Origin: Symbiodinium natans
Taxonomy: Eukaryota > Sar > Dinophyceae > Suessiales > Symbiodiniaceae
Direction of reading: 5' to 3'
Length of the DNA: 64,000 nucleotides
Assembly (NCBI GenBank): GCA_905221605.1
Contig: CAJNDS010002079.1
Coordinates: 943,501-1,007,500 of the forward strand
Shown here: piece by piece, positions 20,057-30,705 of the stretch
Layout: every line of letters starts with the position of its first letter
How positions within the stretch are numbered: the stretch's first letter is position 1
Notes under the pieces: model-generated
What the model saw: only the letters and a program-made list of their open reading frames with translations
Database searches by the model: none
Told to the model about the DNA's origin: nothing
Translations under genes and position numbers: made by a program

Positions 20057-21159
20057 GCTTAGGGTGCTATGGGCTTGGGGTTTAGGGTTTAGGGTTTAGG
20101 GTTTAGGGTTTAGGGTTTAGGGTTTAGGGTGCTATGGGTTTAGGGGTTAGGGTTGCCGGTTTGGGGTTTCGGGCTTCGGTGGGTTTAGAGTTTAGGGCTT
20201 AGGGCCTAAGGGAATTGAGAGTGTCAGGGTTCTTAAACAAGGGATGTACCTTGACACATGCTAGACAATCTTTACTATGGTTGAAGGGACAGTCCTGGAT
20301 TGAGGGGTAATGGGTTCTCTGGGACAGAACTTAACTAATGTTCCCAGAATCATGAACCCATGTGGGTTACTGGATACTCATGCGTAGTGTCACCCTAAAC
20401 CCTAAACTCTTCATCCTAAACCCGAATGAGGGCTGATTAGGGTCTAGGAAGGAGCCCCTTCAGCGTCTTAGGGTTTCGGAGGATGGGATCGGGCTTTGGC
20501 TTGAGGTGCTTTAGAAATTTTGGTTTGCAGCGTATTGAGGGCTTTAGGGTTCAAAGTTTCGAAACCAGGCTATGCCGGCAGCCCCTTCAATTCCTTGGGC
20601 ATACCAAACCCTAAAACCCTAAGCTCTAGACTCACAAGCGCTACTGAAAACCCGAAACTTCAAGCTCCAAATCCGAAGCCCAACGTCCAAATCCACGCAG
20701 CGAAAAATGACCCTCCTCTAAAAAACCCCTAAACCCCTAAACCCCATAAACCCCTAAACCCCTAAATCCCCTAAATCCCCAAACCCCTAAACCCCTAAAC
20801 CCCTAAACCCCTAAACCCCTAAACCCCTAAACCCCTAAACCCCTAAACCCCTAAACGCCTAAACCCCTAAACCCCTAAACCCCTAAACCCCTAAACCCCT
20901 AACCCCTAAACCCCTAAACCCCTAAACCCCTAAACCCTGAACCCCAATCACCCAAGGTCGCTTTTATTTTAGTATTATCGTTATCACTATCAGAATGGTA
21001 ATTATGATGACCATAATACTAACAATGATTATGACTATTATCATCATTATGATTTTGTATATGTATATATGTTGTTTTGTGTGTGTGTTGTTTTTTTGTT
21101 ATTATTATTACTATTTTTTTTTTTTTGGGGGGGGGGGGGCTTGTGAGGTCACCCTGCAG
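20057..21159. other. Stretch without clear exon apart from repeats
   Basis: TTTAGGG arrays (20080-20170), about 180 bp of unassigned sequence with GTACCTTGACACATG-like inverted motifs (20220-20395), a 70-codon plus ORF (20520-20732) half made of repeat, the CCCCTAAA array and an AT-rich run before a T13-G13 junction (21114-21139). Confidence 0.5.
20709..20942 (-). repeat. CCCCTAAA 8-bp array
   Basis: About 28 units of CCCCTAAA, one base longer than the telomere-type unit and almost homogeneous over 230 bp. Confidence 0.95.
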
Positions 21160-21251
21160 TGGGTATTTGATCCCAAGGAGCTGATGCCCGGCAGCTCGCC
21201 ATTCTCCGGCCTCGGGTGCAGGAGCATGCTTCGGGGCGTTTCGATTGGGGG
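21160..21251 (+). CDS. Candidate exon
   Basis: 92 bases after ACCCTGCAG. Reads WVFDPKELMPGSSPFSGL then GCRSMLRGVSIG; donor GG|GTTTAG lies in the array. Follows a T13-G13 junction that would be intronic. Confidence 0.6.
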
Positions 21252-22049
21252 GTTTAGGGTTTAGGGTTTGGGGTTTAGGGTTTAGATTTTAGGATTTAGG
21301 GTTTAGGTTTTTTCTGGTTTAGGGTTTAGGGGTTTGGGGTTTAGGGTTAGGATTCAGGTTTCTAGGGTTTGGGGTTCAGGATTTGGGGCGCCAAAAACCT
21401 TAACCCCGAACTCCTCGAACTGATCCACGCTCCTTAGAGCAGAGTGGGGAACCTCATACAGCTTAAGGTGCCATAGACAAGGTTAATCCCTCTATTGCCC
21501 TTATAAGGCAGATATAAGTACAAATAAATAAATAAATAAATATATGTATATATATACACATACATGTATGTATATATATATACATAATAAGTAGTATACA
21601 TATATACATATAAACTTTTTGCTAGTATGTGTACTTCAGTGTTGCATGTTACGTTTGATTATTTTGGGGGTGGGGGGGAGGCAGGCTACCACATTAAGAG
21701 GGACGTGTGGGTAGTCCTCAGAATGAAGTTGTTGTTCGGGTCCCCTGTGTGATGCAGCACCCTTATGAGACAAAAAAGGGTTTAGGGTTTAGGGTTTAGG
21801 GTTTAGGGTTTAGGGTTTAGGGTTTAGGGTTTAGCAACATAACCTCAAACGCCGCCTTCAACCCTGGACCCTCACAGCCACCACGTATGTAGACCTGAAT
21901 TGACCCCTAAGCCTTAGAAAACATCCCTTGCATGGGGGTTTACGAAAATAAGGGACCCCAATATAGATCCCCAAACAGTAGGATTCCCTTATAATCAGGA
22001 CCCCAACCCTTAATTTCGGAAACCCCCACGTGATTCTTGTGTGTCGAGA
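21252..22049. other. Repeat and element stretch
   Basis: TTTAGGG variants (21252-21390), the microsatellite above, TTTAGGG (21777-21834) and a family C element with ends TTTACGAAAATA and TTTCGGAAACCC (21940-22027). No exon assigned. Confidence 0.55.
21530..21615. repeat. AT/TATG microsatellite
   Basis: AAATA repeats, then TATATACACATACATGTATG-type palindromic dinucleotide runs. Similar runs at 26735-26800 and 36695-36765. Confidence 0.85.
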
Positions 22050-22103
22050 TTGGGCAATCGACAGCCGCCGCACACCGGCTGGCAGCAGCACCGGTTCGAC
22101 CTG
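22050..22103 (+). CDS. Candidate exon
   Basis: Plus island after GTCGAG reading IGQSTAAAHRLAAAPVR and ending at CCT|GTTTAG, where the donor is the first TTTAGGG unit. Confidence 0.45.
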
Positions 22104-22220
22104 TTTAGGGTTTAGGGTTTTAGGGGTCTGGGCCATCAGGGGTACAGAGTTCAAGGCACGGACAGCTTCGTGCGGCTGTGTTGTGTTTACCGGGCCTGTG
22201 TGTGGGTACTAAACTACTAG

Positions 22221-22350
22221 CTGCTTAACAGCCCCCCCCCCCCCCCCCAAAAAAAAAAAAAAAGGATAAATAAATAAATAAAGAGGATATTCTTCCTGAG
22301 AAGGCAATACAGGGATGACTATTCTTGATTTGTTGGGGCTTCTTAAGCAA
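22221..22350. mobile_element. Family G inverted-repeat element
   Basis: Ends GCTGCTTAACAGCCCC and GGGGCTTCTTAAGCAA. A C16-A15 run lies just inside the left end and an AAATA run follows. Confidence 0.7.
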
Positions 22351-22444
22351 TCTAAACCCCAAACCCCAAACCCCAAACACCAAACCCTAAACCCTAAACC
22401 CTAAACCCTAAACCCTAAACCCTAAACCCTAAACCCTAAGCCAG

Positions 22445-22529
22445 TAGCAATGCAGCTGTGAGCCGAGGTTGGGATTCTGGGGCTCTCAGGGCCTATGGCA
22501 TGGCCCAAAGGCATGATAAATCTCCCGTC
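22445..22529 (+). CDS. Candidate exon
   Basis: 85 bases between CCAG and GTAGGG. Reads SNAAVSRGWDSGALRAYG then MAQRHDKSPV. Donor leads into 12 TTTAGGG units, and the acceptor follows a CCCTAAA array: a clean example of an exon between two arrays. Confidence 0.6.
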
Positions 22530-22622
22530 GTAGGGTTTAGGGTTTAGGGTTTAGGGTTTAGGGTTTAGGGTTTAGGGTTTAGGGTTTAGGGTTTAGGGTT
22601 TAGGGTTTAGGGTTTAGGGTTG
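22528..22622 (+). repeat. TTTAGGG array
   Basis: About 12 perfect units starting at the donor of exon 22445-22529. Confidence 0.95.
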
Positions 22623-22766
22623 AGCCCCCCCTAATGCCCGCACACCCGGAGCCCGAAAGCCTACAACCCTGAACTCGGATCCCGGGGCCTAGCCGGCGTG
22701 CTTTCTGGTGTTCGCTGGCTAGAACCAGAACCAAACCCTAACTAAACAGACCTGAAAAGCTCAAGC

Positions 22767-22940
22767 AACCCTAAACCCTAACCCTAAACCCTAAACCCTA
22801 AACCCTAAACCCTAAATCCTAAACCCTAAATCCTAAACCCTAAACCCTAAACCCTAAATCCTAAACCCTAAACCCGAAACCCTAAACCCTAAACCCTAGC
22901 CCTAAACCCCAAACCCTAAACCCTAAACCCTAAACTCTCC
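22767..22940 (-). repeat. CCCTAAA array
   Basis: About 24 units with CCCTAAAT-type variants, ending at the acceptor of exon 22945-23054. Confidence 0.93.
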
Positions 22941-22944
22941 ACAG

Positions 22945-23054
22945 CTGCCTTCGCGGACTGCTTCTTCATCTGTTCGCCTCCAGCTCTCGGCTTTGAGGGC
23001 TCAGGACTTGGGATTCCGGGCCTAGGGTGTGGCTTGGGTAGCCCCGGAACCATA
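22945..23054 (+). CDS. Candidate exon, glycine-rich
   Basis: 110 bases between CTCTCCACAG and GTTGGG. Reads AFADCFFICSPPALGFEG then SGLGIPGLGCGLGS. Strong acceptor. TTTAGGG array directly after the donor. Confidence 0.55.
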
Positions 23055-23059
23055 GTTGG

Positions 23060-23951
23060 GGTTTAGGGTTTAGGGTTTAGGGTTTAGGGTTTAGGGTTTA
23101 GGGTTTAGGGTAACCACACTCCAAGAAGCACACCCTTGGTTGGCTACTTGAAAAGGGAACCTTGGTCCCCAACAAAAAGGGAAAAGGGCACCACTGGGCT
23201 ACCAAGGTAGGCTTTCTAGAGTCCACCGGAAACACCAGACCTCACCCCCAATCCCAACAGCCCAAGTATACTGGTTTGGGATTTGGGGTTTGGGGGCCAA
23301 AATCATTAGAACAGTTTTTGTTTTTGTTTTTGTTTTTTTTTTTTTTGGGGGGGGGGGGGGGTGATTATAGTATATCTAGAAAGGGACCATGAGGGAATAC
23401 TATTAGTAAGTATTCCGGCCCCTATAGCAACCCCCCGAACTTTAAGCAGCCCCCAGTTGGGATGTTCCTCTTATACTAACAGCTCCTTAATAGGGATTAT
23501 CATCGGGTCCCTATTAAGGACGAGCATCCCAAGCGCCTTGCCCTAAACAGCCCCAAATCCTCATCAATCCAAGGGCGCATTCATGTTTATCCCACAACAG
23601 GGAGGGGCAGGGGTCTGGGTAAACCCTAAACCCGAAAACCTAAACCCTGGTCAGGGTTTCTAGTGGGATGTGAGAGAACCCAGGCTCCTCATGTAGGGTT
23701 TAGGGTTTAGGTTTCGGGGTTTAGGGTTAGGGTTTAGGCTTTAGAAGGGAACCGAACCAAAAGAAGGGAACCAAGAAAACTCCTCTCAAAAGACCAAGTT
23801 CTCCTGAAAGTTCCGGAAGCCCAATTAAACCATAGAGTAACCTATCCAGAAAAAGGGTGTCATTATTGTTTCAAAGGGGCTTATGTGGGAACTTACCCTA
23901 AACCCCAAACCCTAAACCCTAAACCCTAAACCCTAAACAAGCTAACAAAAG
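23060..23951. other. Intron-like block of arrays and short elements
   Basis: TTTAGGG array (23060-23110), family B fragment (23126-23212), T14-G15 junction (23333-23361), family F (23361-23425), family E (23456-23532), a family D fragment (23805-23893) and CCCTAAA (23894-23938). Confidence 0.6.
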
Positions 23952-24031
23952 CTCGGGCTCTTTGCTCGGCGGGATCGGCAAAAGACTTTGCACCATCTGT
24001 CGACATTGGTATCCTCAAAACGCCCCCGAAG
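23952..24031 (+). CDS. Candidate exon
   Basis: 80 bases between AAAAG and GTACTC. Reads RALCSAGSAKDFAPSVDI then GILKTPPK. Array of TTCAGGG repeats follows. Not recognised. Confidence 0.55.
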
Positions 24032-24089
24032 GTACTCTGATCCTGAGAATGGGAACCCTCAGAAAGGGTGTAGAGGGTGTTGGGGTTGG

Positions 24090-24210
24090 GGCTCAGGGTT
24101 CAGGGTTCAGGGTTCAGGGTTCAGGGTTCAGGGTTCAGGGTTCAGGGTTCAGGGTTCAGGGTTCAGGGTTTAGGGTTTAGGGTTTGGGGCTCAGGGTTTA
24201 GGGTGGTTCA
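24090..24210 (+). repeat. TTCAGGG array
   Basis: About 12 homogeneous TTCAGGG units, then TTTAGGG. It creates the GFRVQGSGFRV-type reading frames, which are artefacts. Confidence 0.93.
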
Positions 24211-24472
24211 ACCCCTGTATACAGAGGTATTCTTCTCAAGTAGGGGCAATTGCACTCACTAACACCCAACAAACCCTAAGGGTCCATGTACTTGTATAGA
24301 ATGTACTCGGGAGCTTGATGGCATCAACTCACCAGATTCTGGTAGACCGTGTGAGCGGCTCAAGACGCAGCACCCTAAACCCCAAACCCTAAACTGCCCT
24401 AAACCCTAAACCCCAAACCCTAAACCTCAAACCCCAAGCCCTACACCCTAAACCCTAAACCCGCCTCGGAAG

Positions 24473-24577
24473 CATGGAGCCAGGGGGGCATTGGCCAGCC
24501 TTACTCATCTTTTTCACCATCATCTGGTGCCAGCTCTCTTGGAGACTTGCTGGACTCGCATGTCCCAAGTTTCATGG
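24473..24577 (+). CDS. Candidate exon
   Basis: 105 bases between CGGAAG and GTTCCC. Reads WSQGGIGQPYSSFSPSSG then ASSLGDLLDSHVPSF. A second plus frame encodes a hydrophobic stretch (ALLIFFTIIW), so the frame is not certain. Confidence 0.5.
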
Positions 24578-24821
24578 GTTCCCCTACTGCGCCCCTCTAG
24601 ACTACCCCCCCTTACTTCCGACTTCCCCCCTTACACAACCCAAATTAAGCAAAAATTGAATTGTGCCTTACTTATGGGGGGGAACCTATGGAGGGGGGGG
24701 GGGGCTAGTAGCCCTAAACCCTAAAGCCTAAACCCTGAACCCTAAACCCTGAACCCGGGGTAGGAAAGAGGGGGGGTAGTAGGGGAACCCATGTTTCTTT
24801 TTTGGCGAAGAGATTTCTCAG

Positions 24822-24940
24822 CCGCCTCCGCCTCACTTCTGTGGCTTGCGCTGTTCGTCTGGGCTCGGCATCCAACACACAGTTTGGGTCCGTGTCCGTG
24901 GCAACCGTGTCCTTCGACATAGCATCATGTTCAGGCCCAA
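24822..24940 (+). CDS. Candidate exon
   Basis: 119 bases between TTTCTCAG, a good pyrimidine-rich acceptor, and GTACAC. Reads RLRLTSVACAVRLGSASN then TQFGSVSVATVSFDIASC. A 68-codon minus ORF overlaps but has no comparable splice sites. Confidence 0.55.
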
Positions 24941-25144
24941 GTACACCCTATACCCTAAACCTAGCCCCATAAACCTCTAAACCCTAAAGAAACCGTATAA
25001 ACCCTAAACCCTAAACCCTAAACCCTAAACCCTAAACTCTATATAGTATAATATTGTACTAGATGGGTACATGGACCCAAAGGGAAAAGACAACCCTGCT
25101 TGCGGAAACCCCCATACTACCTGCATCTGAACTCTGCGAACCCC

Positions 25145-25290
25145 CGCCTTGGTTTAGGGTTTAGGGTTTAGGGTTTGGGGTTTAGGGTTTAGGGTTTAGG
25201 GTTTAGGGTTTAGGGTTTAGGGTTTAGGGTTTAGGGTTTGGGGGTTTCGGGTTGAGGTTTGGGGTTTAGGGTTTAGGGTGACCGTTTAGG
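25145..25290 (+). repeat. TTTAGGG array
   Basis: About 15 units with TTTGGGG variants. Confidence 0.92.
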
Positions 25291-25381
25291 GTTCAGGGGT
25301 TTAGGGGTTTGGGGGGTTTAGGGGGTTTGGGGGACTTTCTGGGATCGGTATCCGATCCCCCCGGCGCCTAAATTCCCGTAG

Positions 25382-25438
25382 CTCATGGACATGCGGATGT
25401 TCGACTCCTTTCGCGAAGCTGGAGGAGCGGACCATCTA
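25382..25438 (+). CDS. Candidate exon
   Basis: After CCGTAG reads LMDMRMFDSFREAGGADH, then runs into a CCCCTAAA array with no obvious GT donor. Not recognised. Confidence 0.45.
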
Positions 25439-25439
25439 A

Positions 25440-26357
25440 CCCCTAAACCCCTAAACCCCTAAACCCCTAGACCCCTGAACCCCTGAGTCCCTAAGCCCCG
25501 AGACCCCTAGACCCCTAAAGCCCTAGACGCTAAACCCTAAACCCCCAACCCCTAAACCTCTCAACCCGGCCTACAACCATGTAGCATGCTGATGTCGCAG
25601 CTACCGTGTCTACCCATGTAAAATCTCAAATCCTCGTGTTAGGGTGGCTACATGGTCCCTTAGTACGGGGCCTTAAGAACCAAGGGCCCTTACTTCAGAA
25701 CCCTTTGAAGAAGGCAAGGGACCGTATTGAGGATGTAGGAACACCCAAGACGGATACTACTGTTCTGGGAAAGCCTCTCTGGTTCTGAGTAGGGAATGAG
25801 GGAATCAGGTATCTTATATCGCCCTCTATATACCCTTTATTCCCTCATGACTCAGTCCCTACTAAGAACCAGCAAGAAGCCCCATACGTTGCGTAGAAGA
25901 AACCCGAGAATCATATCGGGCCAGCGTTCCATGAAGACCCGAGTACCAATCTAGAAACTCCACTGCTTGGAGCCCAGTAGGGAGATGAGGTTCCTCAGGG
26001 ATCCCTCAAAAGAGTGATGTCTGAAATAGGGGTGGATATGAAGTGCTCATAATCCCTGGCACATGAATGTGTTGAGGAACCCTTTCGGAAGGACAATGGC
26101 ATCTCAGTAGAAGTCCCCCTACCCGCTGCGACCCTCTGCGAAGATTCAGGGGACGAACTTCCCACCACAAAGCACTCAGAAAGCGCTGTCCTTGTCAAAC
26201 TCAGTCTTTTGGATCAGCAGCCAGTCCTAAACCCATAGGCACGTGAGGCTCCGAGTTCTTGGGTCCTGTTTGGTAGGGTTATCGATCACGGTCGGGATAG
26301 GCTCAGGATTTAGCATGGTAGGGCAATCCCTAAACCCTAAACCCTAAACCCTGACAC
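25440..26357. other. Elements and unassigned sequence
   Basis: CCCCTAAA array (25437-25545), family A copy (25640-25735), family K element (25791-25872) and about 400 bp of non-repetitive sequence (25880-26290) whose short open frames have no clear splice sites. Confidence 0.5.
25791..25872. mobile_element. Family K inverted-repeat element
   Basis: Ends GGTTCTGAGTAGGGAATGAG and CTCATGACTCAGTCCCTACT-AAGAACC. Second copy at 36317-36424. Confidence 0.68.
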
Positions 26358-26441
26358 CAATGGCGCTTCTACAGCTTCGACTGATACGAAGTTGGAGGTA
26401 GTCAAGGCAGAACTGCATGGTGTGTCCCTGCTCAGGAACGG
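26358..26441 (+). CDS. Exon-like island, strand debatable
   Basis: Plus frame reads TNGASTASTDTKLEVVKAEL and ends before GTATAAG. The minus frame (TMQFCLDYLQLRISRSC) is also open. Plus chosen from the neighbours. Confidence 0.4.
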
Positions 26442-26589
26442 TATAAGGCACCAAGGAATCCCCCTAAACCCTATACAACCAAAATCCCCCGACAATCCTG
26501 AACCCACCCGAACACAGAAAGCCCAAAATGCACCCCCTCCCCCCTTTTTTTGGGTGGGGGGGGGGGGGGGGGCAGGGGGGGAGGTAGTA

Positions 26590-26734
26590 CTCTTCTTGAG
26601 GCGCTTGCGCTGGGCGTGAACCGCTTGTTGTCATCCATCTGAAGCGTCATGACCTTCAGGAGATACGTTGGCTGGGAGATGGCATTTACTTAGAGCTTCC
26701 AGTTGTAGTCTTTGTTGCGAGCCTTTTCTGCGTG
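26590..26734. CDS. Exon-like island, both strands open
   Basis: Minus: CTCCCAG then PTYLLKVMTLQMDDNKRF, 26 codons, then GTACTA. Plus: CTTCAG then EIRWLGDGIYLELPVVV, then GTGTGT. Both have usable splice sites. The window trend favours plus, but the minus peptide looks more like ordinary protein. Confidence 0.4.
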
Positions 26735-26928
26735 TGTATATACACACATACATGTACATATATGTATGCATGTGTATATATATATATATGTATGTGTAAG
26801 CACACTGGGTGCCAAAGACAGCCCCGCAACACGGAGAAGCCTCTAAATGGCTTTGATAACGCAGGGGCCGGGTAGGGCTCGTGAGCTCGCAGTCTCGTGC
26901 TTTTCAGGATGAAGGGAGGGATTTGGGG

Positions 26929-27365
26929 GGTTTACGAAAAATAGAGACCCCGATATAATCCCCCAAATGGTAGGATAAGGACCCCAATATAATCCCCCAA
27001 AATAATAGGATCCCCTTATGATAAGGACCCCAATATAGTCCCACAAATAGTAGGATCCCCTTATGATAAGGACCCCAATATATACGCCAAAATAGTAGGA
27101 TCCCCTTGTGATAAAGACCCCAATATAATCCCCCAAATAGTATGATAAGGACCCCAATATAATCCCCCAAACAGTAGAATCTCCTTACGATAAGGACCCC
27201 TATAATCCCCCAAATTTATGATTCCCTTAGGATAAGGACCCCAATATAATCCCCGAAATAATCGGATCCCCTTAGGATAAGGACCCCACCAAGGTACCCC
27301 TAAACCCTTGGCCCTGAACCCTTTTCCCTAATTTGGGAAACCCCAATAGGGTACCAGCCTTATGA
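26929..27365. repeat. Family C element amplified in tandem
   Basis: Starts TTTACGAAAAATAG, then seven or eight repeats of 45-55 bp built around GACCCCAATATAATCCCCCAAA and TAGGATCCCCTTA, ending near TTTGGGAAACCCC. Single-copy relatives at 7085-7135, 21940-22027 and 47012-47175. Confidence 0.78.
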
Positions 27366-27700
27366 AGGGGGCTTTTTCAGGGGGTGTATAAGGTACAATA
27401 GCCCCTTCGGGATTATGGCAGGCTTCGAGGGGGGGGGGGGGGAGGGGGGGGAAAGCTGAAATAATCATAACAATAATCAGATTATTAATAGCAAAACCAC
27501 GAATAATAACAGTAGTAATCATACTAGGAAATAGCCATGACAGTAACAATGGTACTAGGAATGCAAATAATAATAATACTAATAATAGCAATACTACTAA
27601 TAATAATAATAAGCGAAATAATAGTAATAGTAATGAGAATAATGAGAATCATAATAATAATAATAGTAATTATTTCGACTCCCCTATGTTACGTCCTGAG
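27366..27700. repeat. G-rich tract and ATA/ATAG microsatellite
   Basis: G-rich run (27428-27450), then about 200 bp of AATAATAAT/ATAGTAAT repeat. Short ORFs on both strands are artefacts. Confidence 0.8.
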
Positions 27701-27768
27701 GCTGCGGCGGCAGTCGACAAGGAGGCTTCTCGCAAACTTTCCGTGGGGCTTGGTCTCGAATGTCCAGG
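27701..27768 (+). CDS. Candidate exon
   Basis: 68 bases between CCTGAG and GTGAAG. Reads AAAAVDKEASRKLSVGLG. Probably in the same gene as 27815-27935; the intron between them is mainly a short CCCTAAA array. Phases do not join directly as drawn. Confidence 0.5.
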
Positions 27769-27814
27769 GTGAAGAAGGGAATGAATAACCCTAAACCCTA
27801 AACCCTAAACCAAG

Positions 27815-27935
27815 TTAGGTGGGTCCGCCTTGCCATGCCCAGCCCATGTCTATGACTGCCCTATGTTGGAGGACTGCATGCACTCGCCGAGCAGAAATCT
27901 GCTGAGAGCCGCGGGAACATGTGAAAGCCCATACG
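27815..27935 (+). CDS. Candidate cysteine-rich exon
   Basis: 121 bases between CCAAG and GTAGAC. Reads LGGSALPCPAHVYDCPML then EDCMHSPSRNLLRAAGTC. Five Cys in 40 residues suggest a disulphide or metal-binding segment. Directly follows a CCCTAAA array. Confidence 0.62.
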
Positions 27936-29238
27936 GTAGACCTGGGGCTCCATTTACCTACTATTTTGGGGGTTTAGGGTTTAGGGTTTAGGGTTTAGGG
28001 TCTAGGGGTTTAGGGTTTAGGGTTTAGGGGGGTTCGTGCCCCCATATTCAGGCGCTCAAACCCTACTCTTTTGTAGGGTTTTGGAGTCACAGGGAGTTTT
28101 GGCACTTCATGGAGTTTCTGCTTGGTGGCTTTGTGGATGTAGGGGTGTAGGGTATCGGGTTCTAGACCTAAAAAGGGTACCCTTTTTGGTTTTAAGGGGA
28201 TTATAAGGGAACCCTAACCCTAAAAAAGGGAAAACAAGGGCCTACTCCCGGTCCTAGTGTTTGTTGCTTTAGTTTGATCTTAATAGAAGTGCGGTCCTAG
28301 CGCTTATGGGGTTGATGGTCTACCCGGATTCATAGAATGCATGGCGTTTATAGGCTTGACAGGGCTTTGAAGTGTGATTTACGTAATCTTAGGGCAGTTT
28401 CATGGTCCCTGATTATTATCAGCAATTCCCCCATGTTACGCGTTCAAGCTGGGTGACGCCTAGCAAACCCCAAGCCCTTTGAACCTTCAATCTGAGACCC
28501 CTAATCCCTAAACCCCAAACCCCAAACTCCAAACCCTTCCCAGGTACGCCCTTGAAACTCTACGCATGAGTTCTGAAATATTATTATCAGCCCTGAACCT
28601 GACACTTAATTTTAAAACAACGCAAGAACGATAAGCCCTACAAACCCAAAGCCCGAAACCCTGAAACCGAATTGACAACCCTGTCTGAAGTATGGTGTTT
28701 GTCCTAGTATCCCCAAAAAGACACCAATTATGTACACTCACCAATATTCATAAGGAACCCTATATAATTACACTCAGCACGTAATAGTAACCCCTTTCCA
28801 TATACACAGAAAGCCTGCACCCAAACAATACAACCTAAACCCTAAACCCTGACCCCTAAGCCCTAAACCCTAAACACCCTAAACCCTAATCGCTACACCC
28901 TAGCCCTAACACATGTGCGGCATCGGTTTTGCTCGTGCTTCTGCGGCTTTTGCTGCGAAGTGAATCCGTCAAGGAAATGCGGCATCCCCCTGGCGCGTTG
29001 GGGGTTTAGAGTTTAGGGTTGAGGGTTTAGGGCATATGGATCCGGGTCTAGGGTTTTTGATGTTCCCCCGTATACTAACAGTCCACCATAGGGATGATAC
29101 TAGGCCTCGCTACACTCGGGTTTATAGGCTTTCGGGTTTAGGGTAACCCTAAACCCTAAACCCTGAAACCCTAAACCCTAAACCCTGAACCCTGAACCCT
29201 AAACCCTAAACCCTAAACCCTAAACCCTATCCACCTAG
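27936..29238. other. Intron-like block
   Basis: TTTAGGG array (27968-28030), family D element (28170-28258), a fragment shared with 49480-49550 (CCCCAAAAAGACACC and ACACTCACCAA, 28705-28800), CCCTAAA arrays (28830-28900; 29143-29230) and family E remnant (29055-29100). No clear exon. Confidence 0.55.
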
Positions 29239-29292
29239 CTTCTACGCCGGAATCGTTGTGAGGACTGCCGCAAGGGTGTGAGTCAAAACAAG
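29239..29292 (+). CDS. Candidate exon with CxxC
   Basis: 54 bases, phase 0-0, between CACCTAG and GTGAAA. Reads LLRRNRCEDCRKGVSQNK. If unspliced, the frame ends in a stop about 11 codons on. Confidence 0.5.
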
Positions 29293-29440
29293 GTGAAAGA
29301 CGACTTCGGACGCGGAGGGGTGTCGTGAGAGTCTAGGCCCAGAGCCCACAACCCTAGGGTTTAGGGTTTAGGGTGTAGGGTTTGGGGTTTAGGGTTTAGG
29401 GTACCCTAACCAACAGCCTACGCCCCGTCATGAACCCTAG

Positions 29441-29538
29441 TCGATGGGTTTGAGGTTGAGCTCCTTCGTGATCTGCTACACGAAGCCTGGCCGAAACTCG
29501 TCAACATCGTGAGCAGCTTCATGGACAAAGGGCCTCCG
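29441..29538 (+). CDS. Candidate exon
   Basis: 98 bases between CCCTAG and GTTTAG. Reads DGFEVELLRDLLHEAWPK then LVNIVSSFMDKGPP. One of the clearest exons; both splice sites come from telomere-type sequence. Not recognised. Confidence 0.65.
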
Positions 29539-29555
29539 GTTTAGGTTAGGGTTGT

Positions 29556-29735
29556 ACCCTAAACCCTAAACCCTAAACCCTAAACCCTAAACCCTAAACC
29601 CTAAACCCTAAACCCTAAACCCTAAACCCTAAACCCTAAACCCTAAACCCTAAACCCTAAACCCTAAACCCTAAACCCTAAACCCTAACCCTAAACCCTA
29701 AACCCTAAACCCTATATAAACCCTAAGTCCGACTT
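29556..29735 (-). repeat. CCCTAAA array
   Basis: About 25 units, one of the longest in this orientation, just after the plus exon 29441-29538. Confidence 0.95.
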
Positions 29736-29782
29736 AGGGTTAATTCAGAGACTACGGACCCATAGCAGCCTGTTTGGTCTAA

Positions 29783-30182
29783 GGGATGCTACGTGGTCCC
29801 TTGACACGGTCCCGTACCTTCTTGAAGCATTTCTGAAGAATGGGCCCCTTGGATTTAGGGTTTCGGGTTTAGGGTTTAGGGGTGTACAAGGCTTCCCCCA
29901 CTATGCAAGTACCCTGAAGACTTGGGGGGGGGGGGGGGGGGGGGGCCCTAGAGAGAATACGGCACCCTCCCATTTGGGGGCTAGGGCATTACCCCACAAA
30001 GCTAACCCGACAAGGCCTCTAAAGCACTCAACCCCTGGGACTTGCTTCCCTGAGTAGGGGCCCATACAAGGGGCCCCTTACAGACCCCTTACATACCCTA
30101 TACAAACACAAGGGCCCATACTTCAGAACCCTTTTGCTGGAAGTAGGGGACCATACTAAGGGTCCATGAAATTTAGAACCAC
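29783..30182. mobile_element. Two family A elements and a G24 tract
   Basis: Family A pieces at 29783-29860 and 30050-30182 (ATGGTCCC or GGTCCATG ends; internal GGGCCCATACTTCAGAA), separated by a TTTAGGG remnant and a G24 homopolymer (29922-29945). Confidence 0.62.
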
Positions 30183-30612
30183 CGAAGCCCTATGGTGCTA
30201 TGGAGCCGACTGTGCGTAGCGACCACCCCCTCCCATACTGTGAAAATGCCGCCGCTCCCTGGTGCAGATCCAAAAAGGAACCCTAAGCCCTGAACCCTAA
30301 ATTTGGGACCCCAACTACCGGTTTTCTGGGTGTAGGAGTCAGGGCTATAGGGGTTCGGGTTTGGTGGGGAAGGGGGGGGGGGGGGTAGTGATACAAACAT
30401 TGAGGAATCATGGCGACCTTACTTGTAGAGTTTAGGGTCGAGTTGAAGCAGACTCTACGGTTCAGGACAGGGCTCCGTTGGTAGGTGTGTGGGGGTGACA
30501 CATCTAGAAACCCTTTTTGGGGTTTAAGGCTAAGGATGTGTAGTGTTTAGGGTTTAGTGTTTGAAGTGTCTGTTCTTGCGGTAGCTAAGCGATCTGCTGA
30601 AAACCGGGAGAG

Positions 30613-30705
30613 GCGTACAAAAACATGCTGGAGTCTATCCTTGTAGCTCCGATAGAAGAAGTTGGGCTGGCAGGCCTGCTCCTGCCTCCCTTAACTACTA
30701 TAGGG
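30613..30705 (+). CDS. Candidate exon
   Basis: 93 bases, 31 codons, after GAGAG and before GTAGGG. Reads AYKNMLESILVAPIEEVG then LAGLLLPPL. Array of TTTAGGG and TTCAGGG follows directly. Confidence 0.52.

Noticed and set aside
24077-24262. Proteins made of GSGFRVQGSGFRV repeats (also near 45841, 55862, 23962)
   Set aside because: They are translations of the TTCAGGG/TTTAGGG arrays, with no independent coding signal.
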